In this document: piece by piece, positions 1 through 5,292 of the stretch
How positions within the stretch are numbered: the stretch's first letter is position 1
Layout of the letters: every line of letters begins with the position of its first letter
Assembly (NCBI GenBank): GCA_021785095.1
Contig: JAJYGM010000431.1
Span: 1-7,890, forward strand
Direction of reading: 5' to 3'
Length of the DNA: 7,890 nucleotides
Origin: Actinomycetes bacterium
GTDB taxonomy: Bacteria; Actinomycetota; Acidimicrobiia; Acidimicrobiales; Bog-793
Program-made: the position numbers and the translations under genes
The notes under the pieces: generated by a model
What the model was told of the DNA's origin: nothing
What the model saw: the letters and a program-made list of their open reading frames with translations, nothing else
The model's database searches: none

Positions 1-1
1 C

Positions 2-562
2 GGTGCACGGTTCCTCGTGACGCTGCCGGTGGTCATGGTCGGTGTGGTTCTCGTCGCGGGCCTCGTCTCCCACTCCGGGTCCGGATACCACCCGGTCGCG
101 GGGATCCTGTACGGGCTCGGGACGTCGGTGTCGTATGCCGGCTTCATCCTCGTGCTGCGCCGGAGCGCGAGCGATGCGACACATGTGGCAGCGCCCCTCG
201 CCGAGGCGACCTTCGGGGCCGCTGCAGCTTCGCTTTTGCTCGGCCTCGCCGTGGGCGAGATGCCGTTCGGACTGAGCCTCGGCTCTTTCGGGTGGTTGCT
301 GTGCCTCGCCCTTGTGAGCCAGACGGTGGGGTGGCTGTTCATCACCTGGTCTCTCGCTCGGCTCCCGGCGGCCGTGGCGTCCCTGCTGCTGCTGTTCCAG
401 CCGGCAGCCGCACTCGTGCTCGCAGCCGCGGTCCTGTCACAGCGCCCGAGCTTGTTGCAGATCGTCGGCGCGCTCCTCGTGTGCGGCGGCGTCCTGTACG
501 CGGTACGGGGCGAGAGGGAGACCTCGGCCGCAGCGACGTCCGCCGAGCCGACGCCAGGGTGA
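2..562 (+). CDS. DMT/EamA-family transporter, C-terminal part (5' truncated by window edge)
   Basis: Membrane transporter of the drug/metabolite (EamA, 10-TMS) superfamily; the substrate cannot be told from sequence. The frame is open from the first complete codon at position 2, before the GTG at 17, so the true start lies outside the window and 186 residues are visible. About five hydrophobic segments can be seen: one at the start (FLVTLPVVMVGVVLVAGL), one around GILYGLGTSVSYAGFILV followed by the basic LRR, one around ATFGAAAASLLLGLAVG, one around WLLCLALVSQTVGWLFITW, and the closing pair. The closing pair has the classic EamA pattern: LPAAVASLLLLFQPAAALVL, then a short polar turn with SQRPS, then a last helix ending GGVLYAVR. 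A hydrophilic tail of about 20 residues follows. The gene ends in TGA and converges on the tRNA gene; I see no clear terminator between them. The family call is firm; the function is not. Confidence 0.85.
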   Translation, partial: GARFLVTLPVVMVGVVLVAGLVSHSGSGYHPVAGILYGLGTSVSYAGFILVLRRSASDATHVAAPLAEATFGAAAASLLLGLAVGEMPFGLSLGSFGWLLCLALVSQTVGWLFITWSLARLPAAVASLLLLFQPAAALVLAAAVLSQRPSLLQIVGALLVCGGVLYAVRGERETSAAATSAEPTPG

Positions 563-587
563 GCGCGCTTCGCAATGTCTGAACTCG

Positions 588-659
588 AGGCGGCGAGCGG
601 AATCGAACCGCTGTACAGGGCTTTGCAGGCCCTTGCCTAAACCACTCGGCCACGCCGCC
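588..659 (-). tRNA. tRNA-Cys (GCA anticodon)
   Basis: The reverse complement folds into a complete 72-base cloverleaf. The acceptor stem is GGCGGCG paired with CGCCGCC, followed by discriminator U73, which is the identity base for cysteine. The D arm is GCC-loop-GGC. The anticodon stem is AGGGC/GCCCT around the loop CTGCAAA, giving anticodon GCA. The variable region is GTAC. The T arm is AGCGG/CCGCT with loop TTCGATT. CCA is not encoded: the bases after U73 read CGA. A TAGGGT hexamer at 675-670, 10 bases upstream of the 5' end, resembles an actinobacterial -10 box, but no good -35 is visible. Read-through from fabI, 66 bases upstream, is also possible. Confidence 0.97.
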
Positions 660-725
660 GGCGCGCTTCACCCTACTCCGACCCGTGGCGCGCCCGAGGC
701 GCCCGGGACGCCCGCGATGCCCGAT

Positions 726-1502
726 TCAGGCGCCGGTGGCGTGGAACCCGCCGTCCACGTGCACGATCTCTCCCGTCGTCTTCGGGAACCAGTCCGAGAG
801 CAGCGCCACGACGGCGCGCGCGACAGACGAGGAGTCGTTCACGTCCCAGCCGAGCGGCGCGCGATCGTCCCAGACGTCCTCGAACTTCGAGAAACCCGGG
901 ATCGACCTCGCCGCCATCGTCCGCACCGGACCGGCCGCCACGAGGTTGACCCGGATCCCGCGAGGACCGAGGTCGCGGGCGAGATAGCGGGCGAGGGACT
1001 CGAGCGCCGCCTTCGCCACGCCCATCCAGTCGTAGCCGGGCCAGGCGACGGTGGCGTCGAAGTCCAGCCCGACGACGGACCCGCCGGCCTCGGCCCGCTC
1101 GAGCAGTGGCGCGAAGGCATCCGCGAGCAGCTTCAACGAATACGCCGAGATCTCGAGCGCAGTCGATACGTCGGGCCAGCCGGCTTGCAGGATCCCCTTG
1201 CCGAGGCAGGCGTCCGGAGCGAACCCGATCGAGTGGACGAGACCGTCCAGGTGGCCCCATGTCGACTCGATGTGCGCGGCCACCTGTGAGGCGTGCTCGT
1301 GCGCGGTGACGTCGAGCTCGAGCACCTCGGGTTCGGCAGGAAGACGGCGAGCGGTCCGCTTCGTCAGCCCCAGCGCCCGGCCCGCGCTGGTGAGGAGGAT
1401 CTCGGCGCCTTCTTCCTGTGCCAGCCTCGCGACGCCGAAGGCCAGCGAGTCATCGGTGAGCACACCGGTAACGAGCAGCCGCTTGCCGTCGAGTAGTCCC
1501 AT
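726..1502 (-). CDS. fabI: NADH-dependent enoyl-[acyl-carrier-protein] reductase, FabI/InhA type
   Basis: Catalyses the last reduction of each fatty-acid elongation cycle (trans-2-enoyl-ACP to acyl-ACP, usually with NADH) in the cytosol. The 258-residue protein is close to family size (mycobacterial InhA is 269). The N terminus, MGLLDGKRLLVTGVLTDDSL, matches the InhA start and fixes the ATG at 1502. The nucleotide-binding glycine/serine pattern is G13-VLTDD-S19-LA. The LDV segment lies near residue 63 and SIGFAP at 91-96, covering the InhA Ser94 region. The GLDFD segment contains Phe148, which aligns with InhA Phe149. The catalytic pair is Tyr157 and Lys164 in the order Y-x6-K (YDWMGVAK), matching InhA Tyr158/Lys165. 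NLVAAGPVRT follows at 186-195. The ending HVDGGFHATGA is typical. It starts 11 bases after the regulator's stop, lacks a Shine-Dalgarno site and may be leaderless. No fabG/mabA partner is adjacent, unlike mycobacterial mabA-inhA. Confidence 0.95.
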   Translation of the reverse strand: MGLLDGKRLLVTGVLTDDSLAFGVARLAQEEGAEILLTSAGRALGLTKRTARRLPAEPEVLELDVTAHEHASQVAAHIESTWGHLDGLVHSIGFAPDACLGKGILQAGWPDVSTALEISAYSLKLLADAFAPLLERAEAGGSVVGLDFDATVAWPGYDWMGVAKAALESLARYLARDLGPRGIRVNLVAAGPVRTMAARSIPGFSKFEDVWDDRAPLGWDVNDSSSVARAVVALLSDWFPKTTGEIVHVDGGFHATGA

Positions 1503-1516
1503 GGCGGGGGAGGTTA
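1503..1516 (-). promoter_or_regulatory. Candidate leaderless promoter (-10 box) of fabI
   Basis: On the minus strand TAACCT (1516-1511) fits the actinobacterial -10 consensus TANNNT and is followed by eight bases (CCCCCGCC) before the ATG. That spacing would put the transcription start at or within a base or two of the start codon. The same stretch contains no purine-rich ribosome-binding sequence. The box overlaps the TAA stop of the upstream regulator. No convincing -35 element is seen; TGGACC lies 14 bases upstream, which is too close. This is an inference from spacing and the missing Shine-Dalgarno site. Confidence 0.4.
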
Positions 1517-3763
1517 CCGATCGAGCGCCCGGTCCACGATGAGTTGCCGGTAGAGCTGGACCGTCTCGGGATGCACGACTTCGAGAGGGTTGCCGGCCCA
1601 GTCGAGGACGTGAGCAAAGGAGCGGAGAGCTGAGTCGATCCCTCCCCGGTTGCCGGTGGCGTGGCTGATCACCATGAGGCGGCGATACAGGCGTTCATCC
1701 CACGGAGCTGCCGCGAGACCACGACGGATGGCCCACTCTGCGTGGGAGGCGTTCCCCTCCTCCAGGCTGTGGGCTGCAAGCCTGCAGGCGGTGTCGACGA
1801 TGCGGCCCTCCATCGCCGGAAGGAAGCCCTCGAGCAGCGCCCAACCGCTCTCGGTCAGCCCCTCGAACGGGCGTCCCCGCACGAGCTCGAGGGCGGCGGT
1901 CCACTCCGCCGCGCCGCTGCCGGGACGAGTCAGGCGCTCGAACTCTGCCCAGTCGGTCGTCACGTCGGGCGTGAGGACATGACGCCCGGACACGCGCCGC
2001 AGTCGCGGGAGCCCGAGGTCCGTCTCACCGAAGGCTTGCCGCGCTTCGGAGAGCCGGTTCGCGAGCGTCTGTGGCGGGACGCGGCGTTCCGCCCAGACCG
2101 CATTGGCGATCGCCTCACCCGAACAGCCGTCGCGATGCAGTGCCAGGTACACGACGAGCTCGGTCACCCGTGGCTTGCGGTCGAGCGACATGGCCGCGTT
2201 CACGACGTCGACCGGGCCGAGCACTCGGACGATCACCGCCGGCTCAATGCGAGATCCCTCTTCCGGATCGACGGGGGTGGCGGCGCTCTCGGTGAGCTCG
2301 TCCTCCTCGCCGTCGAAGCCCCAGTCCACTTCGAGGGCCTCTCCGTCGACGACGGGCTCCTCACCCGACGCCTCGGCGCGGGTGCCGTCCTCGGCCCGCG
2401 CGTCCTCAGGGCGCAGTCGCAACACGGTGCCCTGGCGGCGGCGCCACGAGATGTCGAGCGTCTCGCGATGTGCCGAAAGGCGCCACAGGGTCCGGACGGA
2501 GGACAGCGTGGGATCGCAGCAGATGAGACCCGTCGCCGGGAGCACGTGCACGAGCTCCACGAGCGACCGCAGAGGATGCAGGTTCTCGGCCGACTTCCGG
2601 CCGATGGGCGGGGCCACGACCAAGCAGCGCGCCCTCGCGGCGAGCGCGGGGTCGTCGGCGCAGGCGAGGAGCCACCGGGTTGCGGTATCGATGTCGGGGA
2701 TGCACAGTGCCCGTTCCAGGCCCGCGATCTCGGAGCCGAACCCGACCACGACGAGCTCGTCGAGATCGCACCACCTCCGGGTCGCGAGCTCGATGACGAC
2801 ATCCGACAGCGTTGCGCCGACCGCCACCGGGGGGCCGTCGAGAGCGACCGTCCCGCAGCCGACGAGGTCGACCAGGCAACGGCAGCTCGGATCGCTGTAG
2901 GCGGTCACGAGCGCGGCTCTCCGGCTCGCTGTCACGATCGTGGGGGTGCTCGGCAGGTCCGCCAGTGCCCCGCTCTGGCGCGGGAGCGACCACCCGGTCC
3001 TCGAACGCGCTTCGAGTGGAGGTGCAGCTACGCGCACTGCGCCGGCGAACTCGATGTCGACCCGGTCGGCATGAAGGAGCAGTGCGACGGCCTTGTGGCG
3101 GGTAGGTGCCGCGACCGACAGGAGACCGAGCACCGCACGGGACCACTCGGGATCCTCGAGGTGCACGGCCGGCATCGCCGGGCGCGACTGCCGGCGCGGC
3201 GCGATCAGTGCCAGTCGCCGGTCGAGACCGCCGGCACTGCTGCCCGTATTGCCGGCTGAAGCCGCTGGGTCGGCATCGCGCGACTGGCTCCAGCGGCGTC
3301 TCGCTGCCAGCAGCGCTGCGGTCGCGAGGAGGCTCGGCGCGGGCGGATCAGCGGGTGGCTCGTCTCTCGCACTGTCCGATGGCTCAGGCATGTGGTCTCT
3401 CTGTGGGTGGTCGAGATGCGTCGCAGTAAACCGGTCGGACCACCGACGAGATGCACCGCCACAATCTGATTCCGCCCCGCCGAGAGTCGCGCGCGTCATT
3501 CTGACACGAGCGAGCGCGTGGGAGCCACTCGCGGATCGCCTTGCAACCGACCTGAAACGGACGAGGTGCGAGCCCGCCAGCACGAGACTGAGCCAGGCCG
3601 TGCACCCAAGGCAGCCGAGAACGGCACCTTGGCTTGCGAGATGGCCCGGCCGCCGCGCGATGCCGATGAGTGAGGCGAGCGACGCCCGGGGCGGGAGCAC
3701 CCGCCAGAGGACGACGAGCAGGACGGCGTACAGGATCGCGCCGACGCGGCGGGACGTGAGCAC
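1514..3763 (-). CDS. Membrane-anchored BTAD-type transcriptional regulator linked to the Tad pilus cluster (LysM-less variant)
   Basis: Large predicted regulator, 749 residues from the GTG at 3763. Hydrophobic segments lie near residues 7-25 and 43-66, with a short third near 143-155 followed by ARRRW; three spans would put the C terminus in the cytoplasm. A poorly ordered, arginine/serine-rich stretch separates spans two and three. Residues about 193-453 form a globular region with motifs such as CLVDLVGCGTVAL, DELVVVGFGSE and ARCLVVAPP. It resembles the middle of actinobacterial 'LysM/BTAD' proteins found beside tad loci. An acidic linker (about 453-508) leads to a winged-helix domain (about 509-605; VRVLGPVDV, LVVYLALHRDG, LANRLSEARQAFG) and a helical BTAD domain to the end. 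No LysM motif is seen. Start choice: GTG 3763 has GGGAGG ten bases upstream, and high G/C at third positions begins exactly there. TTG 3784, overlapping the tadG stop as TTGA, is the alternative and lacks a Shine-Dalgarno site. ATG 3391 is a further internal candidate. The DNA target is unknown; pilus gene control is inferred from position. Confidence 0.8.
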   Translation of the reverse strand: MLTSRRVGAILYAVLLVVLWRVLPPRASLASLIGIARRPGHLASQGAVLGCLGCTAWLSLVLAGSHLVRFRSVARRSASGSHALARVRMTRATLGGAESDCGGASRRWSDRFTATHLDHPQRDHMPEPSDSARDEPPADPPAPSLLATAALLAARRRWSQSRDADPAASAGNTGSSAGGLDRRLALIAPRRQSRPAMPAVHLEDPEWSRAVLGLLSVAAPTRHKAVALLLHADRVDIEFAGAVRVAAPPLEARSRTGWSLPRQSGALADLPSTPTIVTASRRAALVTAYSDPSCRCLVDLVGCGTVALDGPPVAVGATLSDVVIELATRRWCDLDELVVVGFGSEIAGLERALCIPDIDTATRWLLACADDPALAARARCLVVAPPIGRKSAENLHPLRSLVELVHVLPATGLICCDPTLSSVRTLWRLSAHRETLDISWRRRQGTVLRLRPEDARAEDGTRAEASGEEPVVDGEALEVDWGFDGEEDELTESAATPVDPEEGSRIEPAVIVRVLGPVDVVNAAMSLDRKPRVTELVVYLALHRDGCSGEAIANAVWAERRVPPQTLANRLSEARQAFGETDLGLPRLRRVSGRHVLTPDVTTDWAEFERLTRPGSGAAEWTAALELVRGRPFEGLTESGWALLEGFLPAMEGRIVDTACRLAAHSLEEGNASHAEWAIRRGLAAAPWDERLYRRLMVISHATGNRGGIDSALRSFAHVLDWAGNPLEVVHPETVQLYRQLIVDRALDR

Positions 3764-3773
3764 TGCTGCCGAA

Positions 3774-3779
3774 CCTCCC
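3774..3779 (-). promoter_or_regulatory. Ribosome-binding site that decides the regulator start
   Basis: GGGAGG on the minus strand lies 10 bases before the GTG at 3763 and inside the frame of the longer TTG-started version. The six codons between TTG 3784 and GTG 3763 mostly end in A or T. The roughly 37 codons after GTG almost all end in G or C. Both observations favour GTG 3763. Confidence 0.55.
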
Positions 3780-3780
3780 G

Positions 3781-4212
3781 TCAAGCACCGATGGCGACGG
3801 CAGAAGCTCGGGCGCTCACCGTCATCGACGTGAAACCCACGAGCGCGAGCAGGGGAGTGCTCACATGAAACGGCGTCACCGTGACTGTCACTTCATCGCC
3901 GGCAGCCGTGGCGGTCCCGCGGACGCCGAGCTCGGCCAGCGCAGCCTCGGCGGTCTTCACACAGGCCGGCGCGGCATCGATGATGCCGCCGGCGTGCAAG
4001 GTCGCCGCCGACAGCTGTGCTGCGCCGGTGCGCGCCGCCTGCTCGGCGGCAGCCATCGCCTGCTCGCGCGCGCTCAGGACTGCGCCGCCTTCCGCGACGA
4101 GACCCAGCAGGGCCGTGAGCGCGAGGCAGACGAGGAGTGCGAACACGGCGACGGAGCCGCGGTCGGGCGCTCGGGTCGCCGGTGCTCGTTGCGTCGCGAG
4201 TGCGCCGTTCAC
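3781..4212 (-). CDS. TadG-like / TadE-related pilus-assembly membrane protein
   Basis: Small single-pass membrane protein of 143 residues, probably a minor or anchoring component of the Tad (Flp) pilus machine. A basic N terminus (ATQRAPATRAPDRG) precedes one hydrophobic helix at about residues 20-41 (SVAVFALLVCLALTALLGLV). Next comes an alanine-rich helix, EGGAVLSAREQAMAAAEQAA, the usual TadE/TadG-like pattern. The extracytoplasmic C-terminal part has one cysteine (APACVK) and a beta-rich end (EVTVTVTPFHVS). The frame stays open far upstream through the preceding gene, but that part is arginine-rich nonsense. The real start is the GTG at 4212, which overlaps the upstream TGA as GTGA; coupling probably replaces a Shine-Dalgarno site. 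Unlike the two upstream TadE proteins it lacks a glutamate at +5 after the glycine (G-SVAVF), so prepilin-type processing is doubtful. It is much shorter than classical proteobacterial TadG with a von Willebrand domain. Confidence 0.75.
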   Translation of the reverse strand: MNGALATQRAPATRAPDRGSVAVFALLVCLALTALLGLVAEGGAVLSAREQAMAAAEQAARTGAAQLSAATLHAGGIIDAAPACVKTAEAALAELGVRGTATAAGDEVTVTVTPFHVSTPLLALVGFTSMTVSARASAVAIGA

Positions 4213-4622
4213 GGCCCGACCACGCGGTACTGCTCGATCGGCGCGACTGCTCGCGCGGAGACGGTCGTGGCGCTCGAAGTGGTGACGAGCGGTACGCCTG
4301 GCACGTTCATCGTGCAGGAGACGAGGACCGTCACGAACCCTCCGGGGACGAAGTCGCCGACGCCGACCGTCACCACGGGTGAGCCGCAGGAAGGGACGGA
4401 GTGCGCGAGCTCGCTGTCGACGGTCGCTCGCGCGTCCACGACCGCTGCTCGGGGCGTGGGGGCGCTCGATGCCGCCTCGACTCCGGTCCGCGCTGCCTCG
4501 CCGATCTGCTGGCGCGCGAGCAAGACCTCCGATCCGGTGAGGAAGGCGGCCAGCCACGCGAGGAAGAGAGGAGTCACGATCACGAGCTCGGCGGACGCCG
4601 ACCCGCCGTCGCGCCGCGTCAT
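4209..4622 (-). CDS. TadE-family pseudopilin (second copy)
   Basis: 137-residue single-pass membrane protein of the TadE family, a minor pilin-like component of the Tad pilus apparatus. The N terminus reads RRDGGSASAELV, with glycine 7 followed by S-A-S-A-E. This is the pseudopilin arrangement G|xxxxE with glutamate at +5, the site cut by the TadV/CpaA type of prepilin peptidase. The hydrophobic helix spans about residues 13-35. It is followed by the TadE-like helix LARQQIGEAARTGVEAA and an extracytoplasmic domain of about 80 residues with two cysteines (SVPSCG and VSCTMN) that could form a disulfide. The ATG at 4622 overlaps the upstream stop by four bases (ATGA), and the end overlaps the next gene by four bases. 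It shares the DNA word encoding RDGGS with the preceding tadE gene (16 identical bases at 4598-4613 and 4972-4987), supporting descent from a common copy. Confidence 0.82.
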   Translation of the reverse strand: MTRRDGGSASAELVIVTPLFLAWLAAFLTGSEVLLARQQIGEAARTGVEAASSAPTPRAAVVDARATVDSELAHSVPSCGSPVVTVGVGDFVPGGFVTVLVSCTMNVPGVPLVTTSSATTVSARAVAPIEQYRVVGP

Positions 4623-5026
4623 CCCGGTCGGAACGCCTGTGCGGGGCCGGTGCTCGTAGCCTCGACCGAGAGATGGAGTCCCGGCACGAGCGTCGGGACG
4701 CGGGCGCTGAGCTGCAGCTCCACTTCGCCATCGGGTCCGGTGACGAACGTGACGCGTGGCCGGACGAGAACACCGGCGGCTATCTCGGTGATGTCGTGCA
4801 GCGCGGTGCGCCGGCCCATCGCCGTCCCGCCTCCCGCCGCGCGCGCGACGGCTCCGCCCTCCTGCGCCGCCAGAGCGGCGGCGTGGCTGGCGAGGCCGAA
4901 GACGGCGAACTGCATCCCCACGACCATGAGGAGCATGAGTGCCGGCAGCACGAGCACCGTCTCGGCGGCGACCGACCCGCCGTCGCGGGCCGGTCGGAGC
5001 CGAGGGAGCAGTTCAGCCGTTCGCAT
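4619..5026 (-). CDS. tadE: TadE-family pseudopilin (first copy)
   Basis: 135-residue TadE-family protein, a processed pseudopilin that assists Flp/Tad pilus biogenesis at the inner membrane. The N-terminal region LRPARDGGSVAAETVLVLP gives glycine 17 followed by S-V-A-A-E, so glutamate 22 sits at the canonical +5 position. The hydrophobic helix covers about residues 23-45. It is followed by an alanine/glycine-rich amphipathic stretch (AALAAQEGGAVARAAGGG) and a beta-rich C-terminal domain (VTFVTG, VELQLSARV, LHLSVEA). The ATG at 5026 lies 14 bases inside the pilin-like gene. The frame extends upstream to an ATG at 5059, but the added residues (MMQRRSRRRSP) only shadow the pilin gene. No strong Shine-Dalgarno site is visible, so translation is probably coupled to the pilin-like gene. 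Confidence 0.83.
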   Translation of the reverse strand: MRTAELLPRLRPARDGGSVAAETVLVLPALMLLMVVGMQFAVFGLASHAAALAAQEGGAVARAAGGGTAMGRRTALHDITEIAAGVLVRPRVTFVTGPDGEVELQLSARVPTLVPGLHLSVEATSTGPAQAFRPG

Positions 5027-5228
5027 TGGAGATCGTCTTCGCGATCTTCGTTGCATCACCCGTCACGGCCGTCGTGATGAGGGCTCCGACGGCGATGGCG
5101 AGGGCCACGAAGATGCCCACGATGACGATCTTCTCGGCGACGTCGCCGCGTTCGGGGTCGAGGCGGGACTCGGCGATCCGGGCGTTGAACGTGGTCACGA
5201 GGAAGACGATCAGCTGGTAGTCGAGCAT
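5013..5228 (-). CDS. Flp-type pilin-like small membrane protein (candidate pilus subunit)
   Basis: 71-residue protein in the usual place of the Flp pilin, between tadC and tadE. It has a leader of about 28 residues (MLDYQLIVFLVTTFNARIAE, then SRLDPERG), itself partly hydrophobic. One hydrophobic helix follows at about residues 34-54 (IVIVGIFVALAIAVGALITT), with a short polar tail ending in SNANG. Size and single-helix layout fit type IVb pilins. The junction reads ERG-DVAEK: the glutamate is at +4, not +5, and Lys replaces the Tyr of the Flp EY motif. The ATG at 5228 is chosen over the frame-open ATG at 5276 because it has AAAGAGG seven bases upstream, the best ribosome-binding site in the cluster. 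The 64-base gap from tadC is the only real gap among the pilus genes. The call rests on context and topology; a non-pilin accessory role is possible. Confidence 0.7.
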   Translation of the reverse strand: MLDYQLIVFLVTTFNARIAESRLDPERGDVAEKIVIVGIFVALAIAVGALITTAVTGDATKIAKTISNANG

Positions 5229-5243
5229 CGGAAAGCCTCTTTC
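5229..5243 (-). promoter_or_regulatory. Strong ribosome-binding site of the pilin-like gene within a small inverted repeat
   Basis: On the minus strand AAAGAGG (5242-5236) lies seven bases before the ATG at 5228. The same bases form the inverted repeat GAAAG-AGG-CTTTC (5243-5231), leaving only the AGG of the site in the loop. The strong site fits a highly expressed subunit. Whether the five-pair stem forms in vivo is unknown. Confidence 0.6.
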
Positions 5244-5292
5244 GGTGTCGCTGTGACGGATGGCGCTCGCGCGCAAGACGCGTGCCGGGCCC

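Noticed and set aside
384..399. CTG repeat (CTGCTGCTGCTG) in the transporter gene
   Set aside because: These are four leucine codons in a membrane helix, ordinary for this protein and codon bias.
342..671. Minus-strand open frame across tRNA-Cys and the transporter 3' end
   Set aside because: It reads through a complete tRNA cloverleaf and its product is Arg/Pro-rich with no family features.
684..712. Hairpin GCGCC-TCG-GGCGC downstream of fabI as a terminator
   Set aside because: The stem is only five pairs with no U-tract, in a region so G/C-rich that such stems are expected by chance.
673..1289. Other open frames over fabI on both strands
   Set aside because: FabI has full-length family agreement with its catalytic Tyr and Lys; the other frames are arginine-rich shadows.
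1661..3259. 532-codon open frame on the plus strand opposite the regulator
   Set aside because: It mirrors the high-G+C minus-strand gene, has an Arg/Gly/His-rich composition with no recognisable motif or hydrophobic pattern, and the minus-strand frame has clear winged-helix and BTAD features.
3384..3788. 134-codon minus-strand frame over the regulator's N terminus, considered as a separate gene filling the codon-bias gap
   Set aside because: Its product is Arg/Pro-rich without membrane or domain features. The 3563-3763 part clearly codes in the regulator frame, and its own third-position bias in the gap is not strong enough.
4213..4773. N-terminal extension of the TadG-like frame back to 4773
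   Set aside because: The extension is arginine/serine-rich and lies wholly within the two tadE genes. The GTG at 4212 overlapping the TGA as GTGA explains the start.
5027..5059. Upstream ATG for the first tadE gene
   Set aside because: The added residues are a basic shadow of the pilin-like gene; the ATG at 5026 gives the normal TadE N terminus.
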